This document shows positions 40,301 through 52,300 of a DNA stretch of 64,000 bases, in pieces. This DNA comes from Elusimicrobiota bacterium (GTDB lineage: Bacteria > Elusimicrobiota > Elusimicrobia > UBA1565). A program made the translations under genes and the position numbers. The notes beneath the pieces were generated by a model. It ran no database searches. It worked only from the letters and a program-made list of their open reading frames with translations, and was not told the origin of the DNA. The DNA lies in contig JBAZVI010000008.1 in the NCBI GenBank assembly GCA_041660925.1, positions 160,642-224,641 on the forward strand, in the 5' to 3' direction. Position 1 is the first letter of the stretch, and each line of letters begins with the position of its first letter.

Positions 40301-43300
40301 CGCCAGGGTGGCGGTCGAGGTGAAGACGAGGATCGCCGATGCGACGCCGCCGTGATTGATGGCGCGCAGTCGGAGGTAGTAGGTCGTGTTCACGAACAGG
40401 CCGGAGAAGCTCGCGGCCGGACCGGCGAGCGGGACGGTGTCCAGGTCGAGCTGGTAGGGCGCGCCCGAGCCCGAGCTGAAGTCCGCGGCGGTGGACGCCT
40501 GCAGCTGATAGGTCGTCTGGCCCAGCAGGTTCCCGTTCGCGGACCATGAGGCCGTCAGGGCGTCGGACTCGACGGCGCTCCAGGAGGCGGCGGTCGGATC
40601 GGCGGCCAGCGTCCAAGTGGAGCCCAGCGCCTGATAGGCCGTCGGCGTCCCGTCCCGCGCGAGCGTCCGCACGTACAGGTAGTAGGTCGTGTTCGGATCG
40701 AGCCCGGCAAAGATGTCGGAAGGCGGCGACTGCGGTGCCGTGCTCCTAAAGACGTTCTTCGGGTCCGTCGCCGAGAACGGCGCGCTCGTCGAAAGGACGG
40801 CTTCGTAGCGGGTCCCCGGCCCGTTCCCGTTGGCCGACCAGGACGCCGTCATCGAGGAGGCCCCGATAAGCGAGAACGCCGGGACCATGCCGGTCGGAGC
40901 GGTCGAGAAGGTCACGGTCGTGCCGGCGGCGATATAGGCGGTCGGGGTCCCGGCCCGATTGAGGGCGGAGACATAGAGGTACCAGGTCGTGTCGGCGAGG
41001 AGGCCGTCGAAGGGTGCGGCGGGCGCCCCGTAGCTGTCGGTGGTCACGACGACGTTCCAGGCCGCGCCCTCGCTGTAGCTCGCAGCCGTGCTGAGCACGG
41101 CGCGGTAGCGGGTGCCGGCGCCGTTGCCGCCGTCGCCCCAATAGCCGACCACCGAGGAGGTCGAACGGTCGCTGAAGGCGTCGCCGACCGCGACGACCGG
41201 GTCGTTGACGAGGGTGACGGTGGCGCCGAGCGTGACGAAAGCGGTGGGAACGGCATTGTGGCTCACGGCGCGCACATGGAGATAGTAGGTCGTGTTCGGG
41301 GAAAGCGGCGAGAAGTCGGCGGAGGGCGCGCCCTCGGGCCGGGTCGAGACGGGGACGTTGGTCGGGTCGACGGCCGAGTAGGCCGCGCTCTGCGAGACGA
41401 CGGCCTCGTAAAGCGTCCCCGCGCCGTTGCCGTTGGCCGACCAGTGTCCGCTCAGCGAGGTCTTCTGCACCGCGCTGAAGGTCGAGACGGCCGTCGCGGG
41501 GTCGGCGGCGAGCGTCGTCGTCGAGCCCAGCGCGACGTAGCCGCTCGCGAGGCCCGCGCGATTGAGCGCCGTGCCCCAGAGATAGTAGGTCGTGTTCGCC
41601 TGCAGAGCGCCGAGCGTCGCGGCGGGGAAGGCGTAGAGCGGCGCCGTCGAGAGCACGCGGTTGTCGAAGGCGTTGGGGAAGACCGGGGAAGAGGTCATCA
41701 CCACGGTGTAGGTCGTGAACGCCTGCGGGTTGCCGTTGGCGCTCCAGGTCACGGTGACGGAGTCGAGTCCCACGCCGAGGAAGGTCGGCGCGAAGGGCTG
41801 GGGCGGATAGGCGAGCGTCGCGACGGAGCCGAGGAAGACCTCGTCGGTGGGGACCCCGCCGTGGTCGCGGGCCCGCACGCGCAGGTGGTAGGTCGTGTTC
41901 GCGGCGAGGCCGCCGGCGGAAGCCGCCGGACCGGCCGTCGGGACGGTGTCGAAGCCGAGCTGATAAGGCAGGCCGCCCGCGCTGAAGTCGGCGGCGGTCG
42001 AGAGCGTCACCGTGTAGGTCGTCACGGCGAGCGGGTTCCCGTTCGCGGACCAGAGGAGGCCGAGCGTATCGGTCGAGATCCCCGTGAAGGTCTGCGCGCC
42101 GAGCACCGGGTCGGCGGCGAGCGTGCTCGTGCTGGGGCCGGAGAGCGTCGGACTGCGCAGGCCGTTGTGATTCAGCGCCGTGACGGAGAAGTAATACGTC
42201 GTGTTCGGCACCAGCCCGGAGAAGGAGGCGGTCTGGTCCCAATACGCGGGGACCGTGTCGAAGCGGACCTGGTACGGCGCGGACGGAGCGCTGAAGTCGG
42301 GCGCGGTGGAGAGCGTCACCGTATAGGTCGTCCGCGCGATGGGATTCCCGTTGGTGCCCCAGTGGATCGTCGAGGAGGAGCTGCCCAGGACCGGGAAGTC
42401 GGGCGCGAACGAGGCCGGGAGCTGGGCCAGGGTCGCCGTGGCAGGGAAGAGGAGGTCGGCGGACGGGATCCCGCCGTGGTTGAACGCCCGCAGCCGCGCG
42501 TAATAGGTCGTGTTCGAGGACAGCCCGGACAGCGTCGCCGCCGCCCCGCCCGTCGGCAGCGTGGAGATATCGGTCTGGTTGGGGGTAAAATCCTGCCCGG
42601 TGAAATCCGGCGCCGTGGAACACTGCAGATAATAGCTGGTCTTGCCCAGAAGATTGCCGTTCACGTTCCAAACGAAAGTCAGCGCGGTCGCCTGCGCCTC
42701 CCCGTACGCGGGGGCGGAAGGGTCCGCGGCCAAAGTCGAGGTCGAACCCAGCGACTGGTACGCCGTCGTCGAGCCGTCGCGCGCGAAGGTCCGCACATGG
42801 AGGTACCAGGTCGTATTCGGGGAGAGCGGCGTGAATTCCGCCGAGGGCGCCCCTTCGGGCCGCGTGCTCACGGAGACGTTCCCGGCGTCCGTGACGGTGA
42901 AGAGCGCGCTCGATGAAAGGACGGCGTCGTAGCGGGTGCCCGGCCCGCTGCCGTTGGCCGACCAGGACGCCGTCATCGAAGAGGCCCCGACGAGCGAGAA
43001 CGGCGGGACGACGCCGGTCGGAGCGGTCGAGAAGGTCACGGTCGTACCGGCGGCGAGATAAGGAGTCGGCGTGCCGGCCCGGTTGAGGGCGGAGACGTAG
43101 AGGTACCAGGTCGTGTCGGCGAAGAGGCCGTTGAAGGGCGCCGCGGGCGTGCCGTAGCAGTCCGTGGTCGTCACCACGTTCCAGGCCGCGCCCTCGCTGT
43201 AGCTCGCGGCGGTGCTGAGCACGGCGCGGTAGCGGGTCCCGGCGCTGTTGCCGTTGGCGCCCCAGTAGCCCACGACCGAGGCCGTGGAGCGGCCGCTGAA

Positions 43301-46300
43301 GGCGTCCCCGACCGCGACGACCGGATCGTTGACGAGCGTGACGGTGGCGCCCAGCGCGGTGAAGGGCGTCGAGCTGCCGTTGTGTCCGATGGCCTGCACG
43401 TAGAGGAAGTAGGTCGTGTTCGCGTCGAGCCCGGTATAGTCGGCCTGGGGAGCGCCTTCCGGCCGCGTCGTCACCCAAACGTTGGCGGCGTCGAGCGTCC
43501 AGAAGACCGCACTCGTCGCCAGCACCGCATCGTAGCGGGTGCCGCCCGGGTTGCCGTCCGCCGACCACTGCGCCGTCAGGAACGTGGTCCCGAGGGCCGA
43601 GAAGGTCGAGGCGGCGCTCGCCGGCGCCCTCGCGCCGGTGGCGGTCGCGATCGTGACGGTGTAGGGGCCCTCCCCGACCAGGTTCCACGCGATGGCCCTC
43701 ATGTGGAAGGTCGTATTGGCCGAGAGGTTGGCGAAAGCCGCATAGTTCGCCGCCGTATAGGAGGATTGGATCGTCCCGGAGAAGTCGGAGACGGTCGACA
43801 GCTCCAGGCGATAGCCGAGGACGGGGTGCGTGGAGTTCGTGAGGAAACTCCAGACGCCCGCCGCGGTACCCGTTCCGACCCCGGCCGCGGCGAACACGGG
43901 AGGAGCGGAAGGCACGCTCGTGTCCACGAGCACCTCGTAGGCCGCGGTCGAGACGTTGCCGGCGTAGTCGGCCACGCTCACGGCCAGCAGGTTCGTGCGG
44001 ACGCCGGGGGCGGTCGTCGTGACGAAGGGCACGCTGCTGACCAGCAGGGTCTGAGGGGTCCGGTCCGTGTTCGAGCCGCTCAGCGCGACGCTCGAGGCCT
44101 CGACCGGCCTCCAGGTCGCGCCCGCATCCGTCGAGTACGCCACGGAGTAGGCCTTCCCGCGCGCGTGCGCGGCGAGGGTGTCGCTCTGGTATTGCGCGAG
44201 GACCTCCGCCGTGGAGAGGGCGGTCCCGTAGACGCGGAGCTCATCGACGCTGCCGTCGAGCGGCCAATAGGTCCCGTCCGGATAGCTCTGCCGTCCGACC
44301 GTCAGCGGATACGTGCCGACGTCCGACGTGTTCAACGCCTTCGCGGCGCTCACGTCCAGAACGCCGTCGACGTACAGGCGGAGTTCCGCCCCGTCGTAGA
44401 CCGCCGCGACATGATGCCAGGACCCGTCGGCGATGACCGCGTTGCCCGCGAGATCCGCGGTATTGTAGCCGACGAAGTAGAGCCTGCCGCCTCCGAGCAC
44501 GCCGGATTCCACGTTGAACGCCAGGCCCGTTCCGACGCCGCCGTAGCCGAAGTACGCCATCCTCGTGCCGGGGAGGGCGCCGTTCGAGCGAACCCAGGCG
44601 GAGACCGTCCGGGGGCTGGCGCCCTGAGGCATGAAAGCCGAGTCGGGGACGCTCGCGTAGCTGCCGTCGACCCCGCTGAAACTGAGCGCGCGGCCGCGCC
44701 GGCCATCCACCCGAGATGCGCTGTTCAGCCGCGCGGTCCTGGTCCCCGTGGAAGCATCCAAGGCGTCCTGGCCGGAATCCTCGTCGAAGTGCCATTGTCC
44801 TCGAAGCCCCTGGGGCAAGCCGGTCGAGGTGAAGAGGCCCGCGTCGGGATCCTGAGCCGTCACCCGCAGGGAGACGACCGTCGAGGACATGTAGACGCCG
44901 CTGGCGACGCCGCTCCAGACCCCGCTCCCCGCGTCGGTGCTGACCTGCGGCAGCGACAAGAGCGGCGCGGCCGTGTCGACGACGACCGTAAAGGCCGGCG
45001 AAGCCGAGGCCTGCCACCAGACGGTCGTAGCGAAGGGCAGAGTGACGGTCGTGACGTGGAAGCCGCCGAAGGTCTTGGAGTCTTCGTGGACGCCGACGAA
45101 GCCGGCGTCCTCGGAGAGCCGATAGCGCCGCAGGCCCGCGCCGTACGAGAGGAAGACGGGGGTGTTCGTGCTCACCCAGGCTCCGTCCGCGGGCGCGACG
45201 GCCGTACCCGGATACGACCGCGAGGCCTCCGCGGTGTTCCCGTAGGAGCCCAGGTTCACGAAGCCGCCGTTGGCTCCCGTTTCCGCCGAATGATCCGCGC
45301 CGGGAGCGCCCGCATCGATGCTCGGAGACTGCTGGGCGTCCAGGAAGTCGAAGCCCGTCGTAGCCGGGTTGTAGCGTCCGTTCAGCGACTTCGGGTGGAA
45401 GTCGTAGCCGGGGTCGGCCCAGAGCGGATCGGCGAGGATGGAGTCGAGGTCCTGCCCCGAGACCGCCTGCCAGGCGCCGGGGAGTGCGACGTGAGCACCG
45501 TTCCATTCCGCGTTGTTCACCCCGTTCGCGCTGTAGAAGAGGTTGTGGTTCGAGCGGAAGCCGGGCATGCTGTCCACAGAGACGACGAGCGTCCAGGTCG
45601 AGCCGCTGGGAGGGGCGAACTCGCTCAACTCGCCGTAAAAGATGTTGTGGCGGACTTCGACGTTCGGGGAGGTCTCCGACACCACCAGGAGCGCGGCGCT
45701 CGAGAGCAGCGTCCCGGTCGAATAGAAGTCGTTGTACTCGATGACGCCGCCTGGAGACTGGGAAAGGAAGAGCGCCGCGAACGTACCGTCGGCGAGCATC
45801 ATCCCGGGGTTCGAGACGCGGTTGTGCGCGATGAGCAGGTTCGCCGCCGCCTGGGCGAAGATGCCCTCCGTCTCGCCCGAAGCGCCGCTCGTCCCCGAGG
45901 CGCGCAGGAGCACGTCGTTGCCCCAGACGACCGCGCCGGAGGCGCCGTGCAGGCAGAGGCCGCAGGTCTTTTCGCCGTTGACGATGCGGGGGTAGACGAC
46001 GTTCGAGCTGATGAAGACGGACGCGCCGGCCGCCGGCGTCGCGACGTAGACCCCCATCTCCGCCGCGGAGGTGACGACGTTGCCGAACAGAGAGAGCAGT
46101 CCTCCCCCTCCTTCCCCGATGAAGACCCCGGCCCCCTGCGCTCCTCCCGTAAAGGTGTTCGTCCCCAGGTAGAGGCCGCTGCCGCCGCCCAGCATGTGAA
46201 GCGCCGAGCCGGCGTTCGTCAGAGCCGTCAGCGTGCTGCCCGTGACGACGGTCCCGCTCGATGCCAGGACGAAGACGGCCGTCGAACCGCGGATGGCGGA

Positions 46301-49300
46301 GGCATCGATGGACGCCGAGGACGCCTGGACGACGACCCCGCGCCCGATGGTGTTCGAGATATAGGAGCGCGAGACGGTGTTGGATGAGGCGCCGTTGATC
46401 CACAGCGCCGCCGTACCTGCGCCGACGATCGTCAGAGTGCTCTGCGTCAACAGGTTATCCTCGGCCCCGGTGCTGAAATGCACCGCCGGAGCGCCGGTGT
46501 TGTAGATGAAGTCGTCGGTGATCAGATTGAAGCGGGCCTTCGGCGAGGGGCCGTCGATGGAAAGGGCCGGCTGGCCTCCGGCCGCCGTGAGCGTGCTGAA
46601 GCTGATGGTGCTGTGGCTCGCATTGTAGAGCCAGAGGGCATATCCGCCGCCGGTCGCGGAGATATAGCTCTGCGTCACGAAGGTGTAGTCGCTCCCGTTG
46701 ACGATCTCGACGCAGCGGCTGTTCCCCCCTCCGCCCGCGGTGACGGTGCTCTGCGCGAGCGTGTTCCCGAACCCTGAGAGGGTCACGCCGTCTCCGAGCG
46801 GGTTGTAGAGGAAGTCGCCGGTGAAGCTGTTGTAGCTCGCCCCGACGAGGCGCAGAGCGTCCGTCCCGAAGAGGTTCCCTCTCATCGAGGTCTCGTCGAT
46901 CCGATTATAGGTCGCGGGGTTGTCGAGGGAGACGGCTCCCCCGCCCATGTTGGTCAGCGAGCTTCGGACGACGACGTTCGAGACCGCCGAATGCAGGTAG
47001 AGCGCATAGGAGCCCGCGGAGAGGTTCGTCACGGTGCTGTAGGAGACCGTGCTCCCGACGCCCGTGACGTAGACGCCGTGCGTGTCCTGCACCGCGATGC
47101 TCGAATGCGAGAGCGAGGTCCAACTGCTGACGCGGATGCCCGCCGTGTAGACCAGGCCGCCCGCGTCGAGCACGCTGACGCTGCTGAGCACGAGCTGGGA
47201 CGAGGAGGCGAGGATGCCGTAGGGCATGGCGCTCGTCGGAAGGATCTGGAGCCCGGAGATGGACACGCTCGCGTTCTGAACGATGAAGGCCGCCGTCGAA
47301 AGCGGGAGCGGACTCACGACGGGCGCCGAACTCGTGAAAGACGGGTCGCCGAATATGCGGAGGAAGTAGTCGTTGTTCGTGATGTCGCGCAGCCACATCG
47401 TCTCGGAGTACTTCCCCGCGTCGCGCAGGACCACGCAGGCGTCGCCCCCGCTGAAGGAGGTCGGAAGCAGGCCGAGGCCGGCGTTGATGCCCACGGCATC
47501 GCCGCAGCCGTTCTGAACGACGTTCTTGGTCTGGGCGGCCGAGCAGCCGGCGGGGACCGCCCAGGTCGGGCAGTAGGTCTTCGAGGCCTGGGCGGTGCGG
47601 CCGTAGGAGCCCAGATTCGCGCGCAGGCCGTTTGAGGCCGGCTCGAGTCCGAGACCCAGGTCGACGAGGACGCCGTCGACTGGGTCGCCCGCGTCGATGA
47701 GCGGCGAGGCGAGGGCGTCGGTCCGGTCGAAGACCCCGGTCGCGGGGTTGAAGCGTCCGTTCGACGCCTGGCTTCGCGGATGGAAGTCCTCGACGCCCGC
47801 TCCGGGATCGGCCCAGAGCGGGTGCGCCGAGATGGAGTGCGCGTCCATGCCGGTGAGGCCCTTCCAGCCCGCCAGGTCCGTCGTCGCGCCGCCGCCCCAC
47901 TCGAAGGTCGTCAAGCTGTTCGAGGAGAAGAAGTCGTTGTAGTCGGACTGGAAGCCGCTCTGGCTCGCGGCGTCGACGAAGAGCGTCGCCGAGCTCATCG
48001 TCACCGTCCAGGAGCTCGAGAAGACGTTGTTCCGAAGGAGGAGCCCCGTCGAACCGGCCTCCGCGCCGACCAGGCAGGCCTGGAGGAGACCGGTGCCGGT
48101 CGAATGGAAATCGTTGTAGGCCGCCAGGACGTCGTCGGCGTCCGAGAGCCAGAGCGCGGCGTAGGAGCCGCCCGTCAGCAGGCCCGGGTTCGAGACGCGG
48201 TTGTGGTCGATGACGAGCTTCGCGGCGGTCTTGGCCATGATGCCCATCGCGGAGAAGGCCCCGAGGTCGCCGCCCTGGCGCAGGACGACCGCGTTGTTCT
48301 GGACCGTCGCGCCGGTCGCCAGCCCGTCGAGGAGTATGCCGATGGTGTCGCGGGCGTTGTCGGCGTTCACGAGCACCGTGTTGGAGGCGATGAAGACGAA
48401 GGGACCTGCGATCTGCGTCGTGACTTCGATGCCGAAGCGCGCCCCCGAAACCGTGTTGCTCGTGAGCTGGAGGACGCCGGTATTCCCTGCGCCGACATAG
48501 AGTCCCTCGGCCTGCGGGAGGCCGATGATGCGGTTGCCGCCGACGTCGGTGGTCCCGTTGTTCCCCTGGAGGACGACGGCGCGGGCCTGGGCGCCGGGCC
48601 CCGGGAAACCGCTGCCGCCGGTCCCGGAGTAGACGGTGTTCGCCGTGAACGCGAGCGTCGTGTTGGCCAGGGTGTACAGGCCGTCGCCGCCGGAGCCGCC
48701 CGTGTTGAAACCGCTGGTGCCGCCCGCGGCGCCGACCAGGATGCTCCGCGCGACGAGGCTCGCGGTATTGGAGCCCAGCTGGGCGCCTTTGCCGCCGACC
48801 CCGGGAGTGCAGCCGCCGGAGCCGCCGGTCCCGCCCGTCATCGTACTGACGAGCACGGTGAGCGAGGAGCCGTTCATCGCATAGAGGCCGGTGCCGCCGG
48901 CTCCGCCGTTGCCGCCGTTGCCGCCGCAACCCGCGGTGCCGGGGCCGCCGACCCCGCCGGTCAGCACGCCGCCGAGCACCGTGGCCGTCGAGATCATGGT
49001 GAGGCGCACGCCGTGTCCGGCATTGCCGGCGCCGTTGCCGGGCGCGTTGGTGTTGTTTCCCCCCGCGCCGCCGGTCGCGCTGCTCCCGATGAACTCGAAG
49101 CCGTCGCTCGTGTCGCCGATGTCGCCGGCGTCGGCGCCGTAGCCGCCGCCCGTGCCGCCGCTGTCGCCGCCCGCCCCGCCGACCAGCGCGCTCCGCAGCA
49201 CCCGGGTCCCCCGGCTGCTCGTCTCCGCGCGCAGGGCGCTGCCGCCGAAGCCGCCGCCGAAGCCCCCGGGCTGGCTGCCGCCGGGGCCGCCCCGCAGGAC

Positions 49301-52300
49301 GCTCCGCTCGATCGTGTTCGAGGAAGAGCCCATGAGATAGAGCCCCTTCCCGCCCGACCCGGTGTTCGCGCCGTCCGCGCCGTCGCCGCCCGCCGCTTGG
49401 ATGCGGTCCAGGGAAGAGTATCCGCCGCCCGAGAAGACGAGACCGCTGCCGCCCGGCCCCGACACGCCGGTCCCGTGCCCGCCGATGAAGACGCTCTCCT
49501 GGAAGGTGTTCGATGAGCCGTTGGAGACGAAGAGGCCGCTGCCGCCGTCGCTCGCGGCGAAGGTGCTCCGGCGCACCCGGTTGAGGTCGGACCCGACGAT
49601 GAACAGCGCGCCGTTCCCCGCGGAGTTGCTGGCGAAGAGGAGGTCGAAATCGTTGTTCTGCGCGCCATACACGTAGAGGGCGTAGCCGGCGCCGTAAGCC
49701 TGCGCGGTGCTCGCGTAGACGGCGGTGCCGGAGCTCCCGCGCAGCGCGAGCGCGGCGGCGTTCTGCGCCGAGACGCTGGAATACGACAGCGTGCTCCAGC
49801 TCGAGAGCTGCAGGCTCGCGGTGCCCACCCGGCTCTCGGGGTCCTCGATGGTCACGCTGCTCACGTGCACGTAGGCCGAGGAGGCGAGCACGGCGTACTG
49901 CTGCGGGAAGGCGCGGAGGATGATGTGCAGGTTCTCGAGCGAGACGCTGGAGTTGGCGATCTCGAAGCCGGCGTAGTCGGTCGGAGTGTCGTTGGGCTGA
50001 AGGACCGGGCGTCCTTTCCCGGCGGCCGTCAGGCCGATGAAGCGGATGAGCTGGGAGTTCGTGAAGCCGCGCACGTCGACGTGCTCGATATAGGGTCCTT
50101 CGTCGCGGATGACGATGCAGGCCGAAGTGCTCAGTACAGCGGGCAGCGTCGCCAGCGCCCCGCTGATGCTCGTGTAGGCGTTGAAGCCGTCGAGACGGAC
50201 GTTGCGGGTCTCGCCGCAGCCGGGCGGCGGGACGCTCGTCGTGTCCACCATGACGGTGTAGGTCCGCGTCGCGACGTTGCCCGCGTAGTCGGCGGCGAAG
50301 AAGGAGACGAGGTTCGCCGCCGAGGAGGGGCCCGAGGAACTCGTCAGCGTCATGCTCGAGACCGTCAGGTACTGCATCGTCCGGTCGGCGTCGATGCCGC
50401 TCAGCGTCACCTGCGCGGTCGAGGCGCGCACCCAGGTCTCGCCGCCGTTGGTCGAGTACATCACGCGATAGGGGGCCGTCCCCTCCAGGGCGTTATAAGG
50501 ACTCGACAGGAAATCCTGCTGGATCTCCGTGGAGGAGCGGGCGAGGCTGAAGACGCGCACCTCGTCGAGACTGCCGTAGAACTTCTGGAACGTCTCCGGC
50601 GAGCTGCCGATACCCAGGCCGGAGCCCGCCGAGAGGACGTTGCTGCCAGTGAAGGTGCCACGATAGGTGCCGTCGACGTAGACGTGGACGTTCGTGTTCT
50701 TGCGGACGGCCGCAAGATGGTGCCAGGATCCGTCGTTGAGCGGCGTCCCAAGCTCGGCGGCGGTGAGGACGTTCAACCCCCCCGCATCGGAATAATAGAG
50801 CGAGCCGGAGGGATAGCCCGTCGGATTGATGCCGAACCTGAACCCCTGGGAACCGCCTACGACGTAGTTGCTGAGCACGGCCATATCGTTGAGCCCGTAG
50901 AACGACTGGGCCCAGGCCTCGAGGGTGAAATCGGCGTGCAGGTCGAGCTGCGGTCGAGGCGGCACATACATGGGGACGCCGGGAAACGGCATCGGCCAGA
51001 AGCTGGAGGCGTTCCCGAATCGGCCGGGTACGCGCGCAAGTCCCGGCATGAGCTGGGCGTGAAAGCCGTTGGTGGAGGAGTCGTAGGCGTAAGGCCCCGA
51101 GGACTCGTCAAGGTGCCAGAGCCCCACGAGCCCCGTCGGGTAGCCGGTCGTGACGCGCAGGCCGGCCTCGAGGTCGCGGATCTCGACGCGCAGGGAGACC
51201 GTCGTCGTCGGCATGTAGGTATCGGTGCTGTAGCTCTTCCAAGTCCCATTGACGGGATCGGTGCCGAGCTGGGCCGCGAACATGGCGGGGCTGTCGACGT
51301 CGACGACGAAGGAGCGCCCGCTCATCCCCGAGATGCGCCACCAATAGGTCGTGAGGCTCGCGAGCGACATCGGTGCGGAGAAGCGCTCGGAATCCGTCAC
51401 CGTGTCGAAGAAGATGCCGCTGAAGGCGGCGTCGATGGAATACTGATAGCGGTAGGGCGGCTGGCCGGAGACGAGCAGCGCCGGGGTCCGGGTGCTCACA
51501 TAGGTCCCATCCTCCGGTCCGACCACCGTCTCGGGCACCGAGTAGGAAGCTTCATAGGTTCCCCCGTACGAGCCGGCGTTGGGGAGCAGCCCGTTGGGGT
51601 AGGGTTCCGCCGTGTAGGAGTCGGTCGGGGCTCCCCGGTCGACGGCGGGCGAATCGATCGCGTCGTTGACCCAGCCGAGGGCCGGGTCGTAGCGTCCGAA
51701 GGAGGAGCGCAGGTGGAAGTCCCCCGTCCCGACGTCCTTCCAGAGCGGGTCCCCCTGGTAGGAGTGGCGGTCGAACGCGGTGCCGTCGCGCCAGAGGTCC
51801 AGCGAATTGTAAACGGGTCCGTTGAAGATGAACTTGCTCTGGCCGTTCGGGTTGAAGAAGTGGTTGTAGTCGGAGGCGAAGCCCGGGGAAGCCCCGACGC
51901 CGACATCGTAGAGATAGTTCGCGGCTGCCGTCATGTTGAACGAGAAGATGTTGCCGCGAACGCGGATACCGCTCGAAAGACCGCCCGCCCGGAAACCATA
52001 GCACCAGGACGCCGCGCCCGTGCTGTGGATGTCGTTGTAGAGCACGTCGTTGTTCGGCGAGTCCTGGAAGTCCATCGCGACGTAGAAGGGATTCGCGTTC
52101 GTCCGCCCGGGGTTCGAGATCCGGTTGTTCCGGACGAGCAGGTACTGCGAACCCACGGCCTCGAGCCCGCGGATGTAGAACGCCGTGTCGGTCAGACGCG
52201 AGAGGAAGACGTCGTTGTTGTGGACGGTCGCTCCCGTGACCAGGCCGGCGAAGCGGAGGCCGGCGGTGTCCCCGAGCGTGCTGCTGCTGAGCTCGACGGC

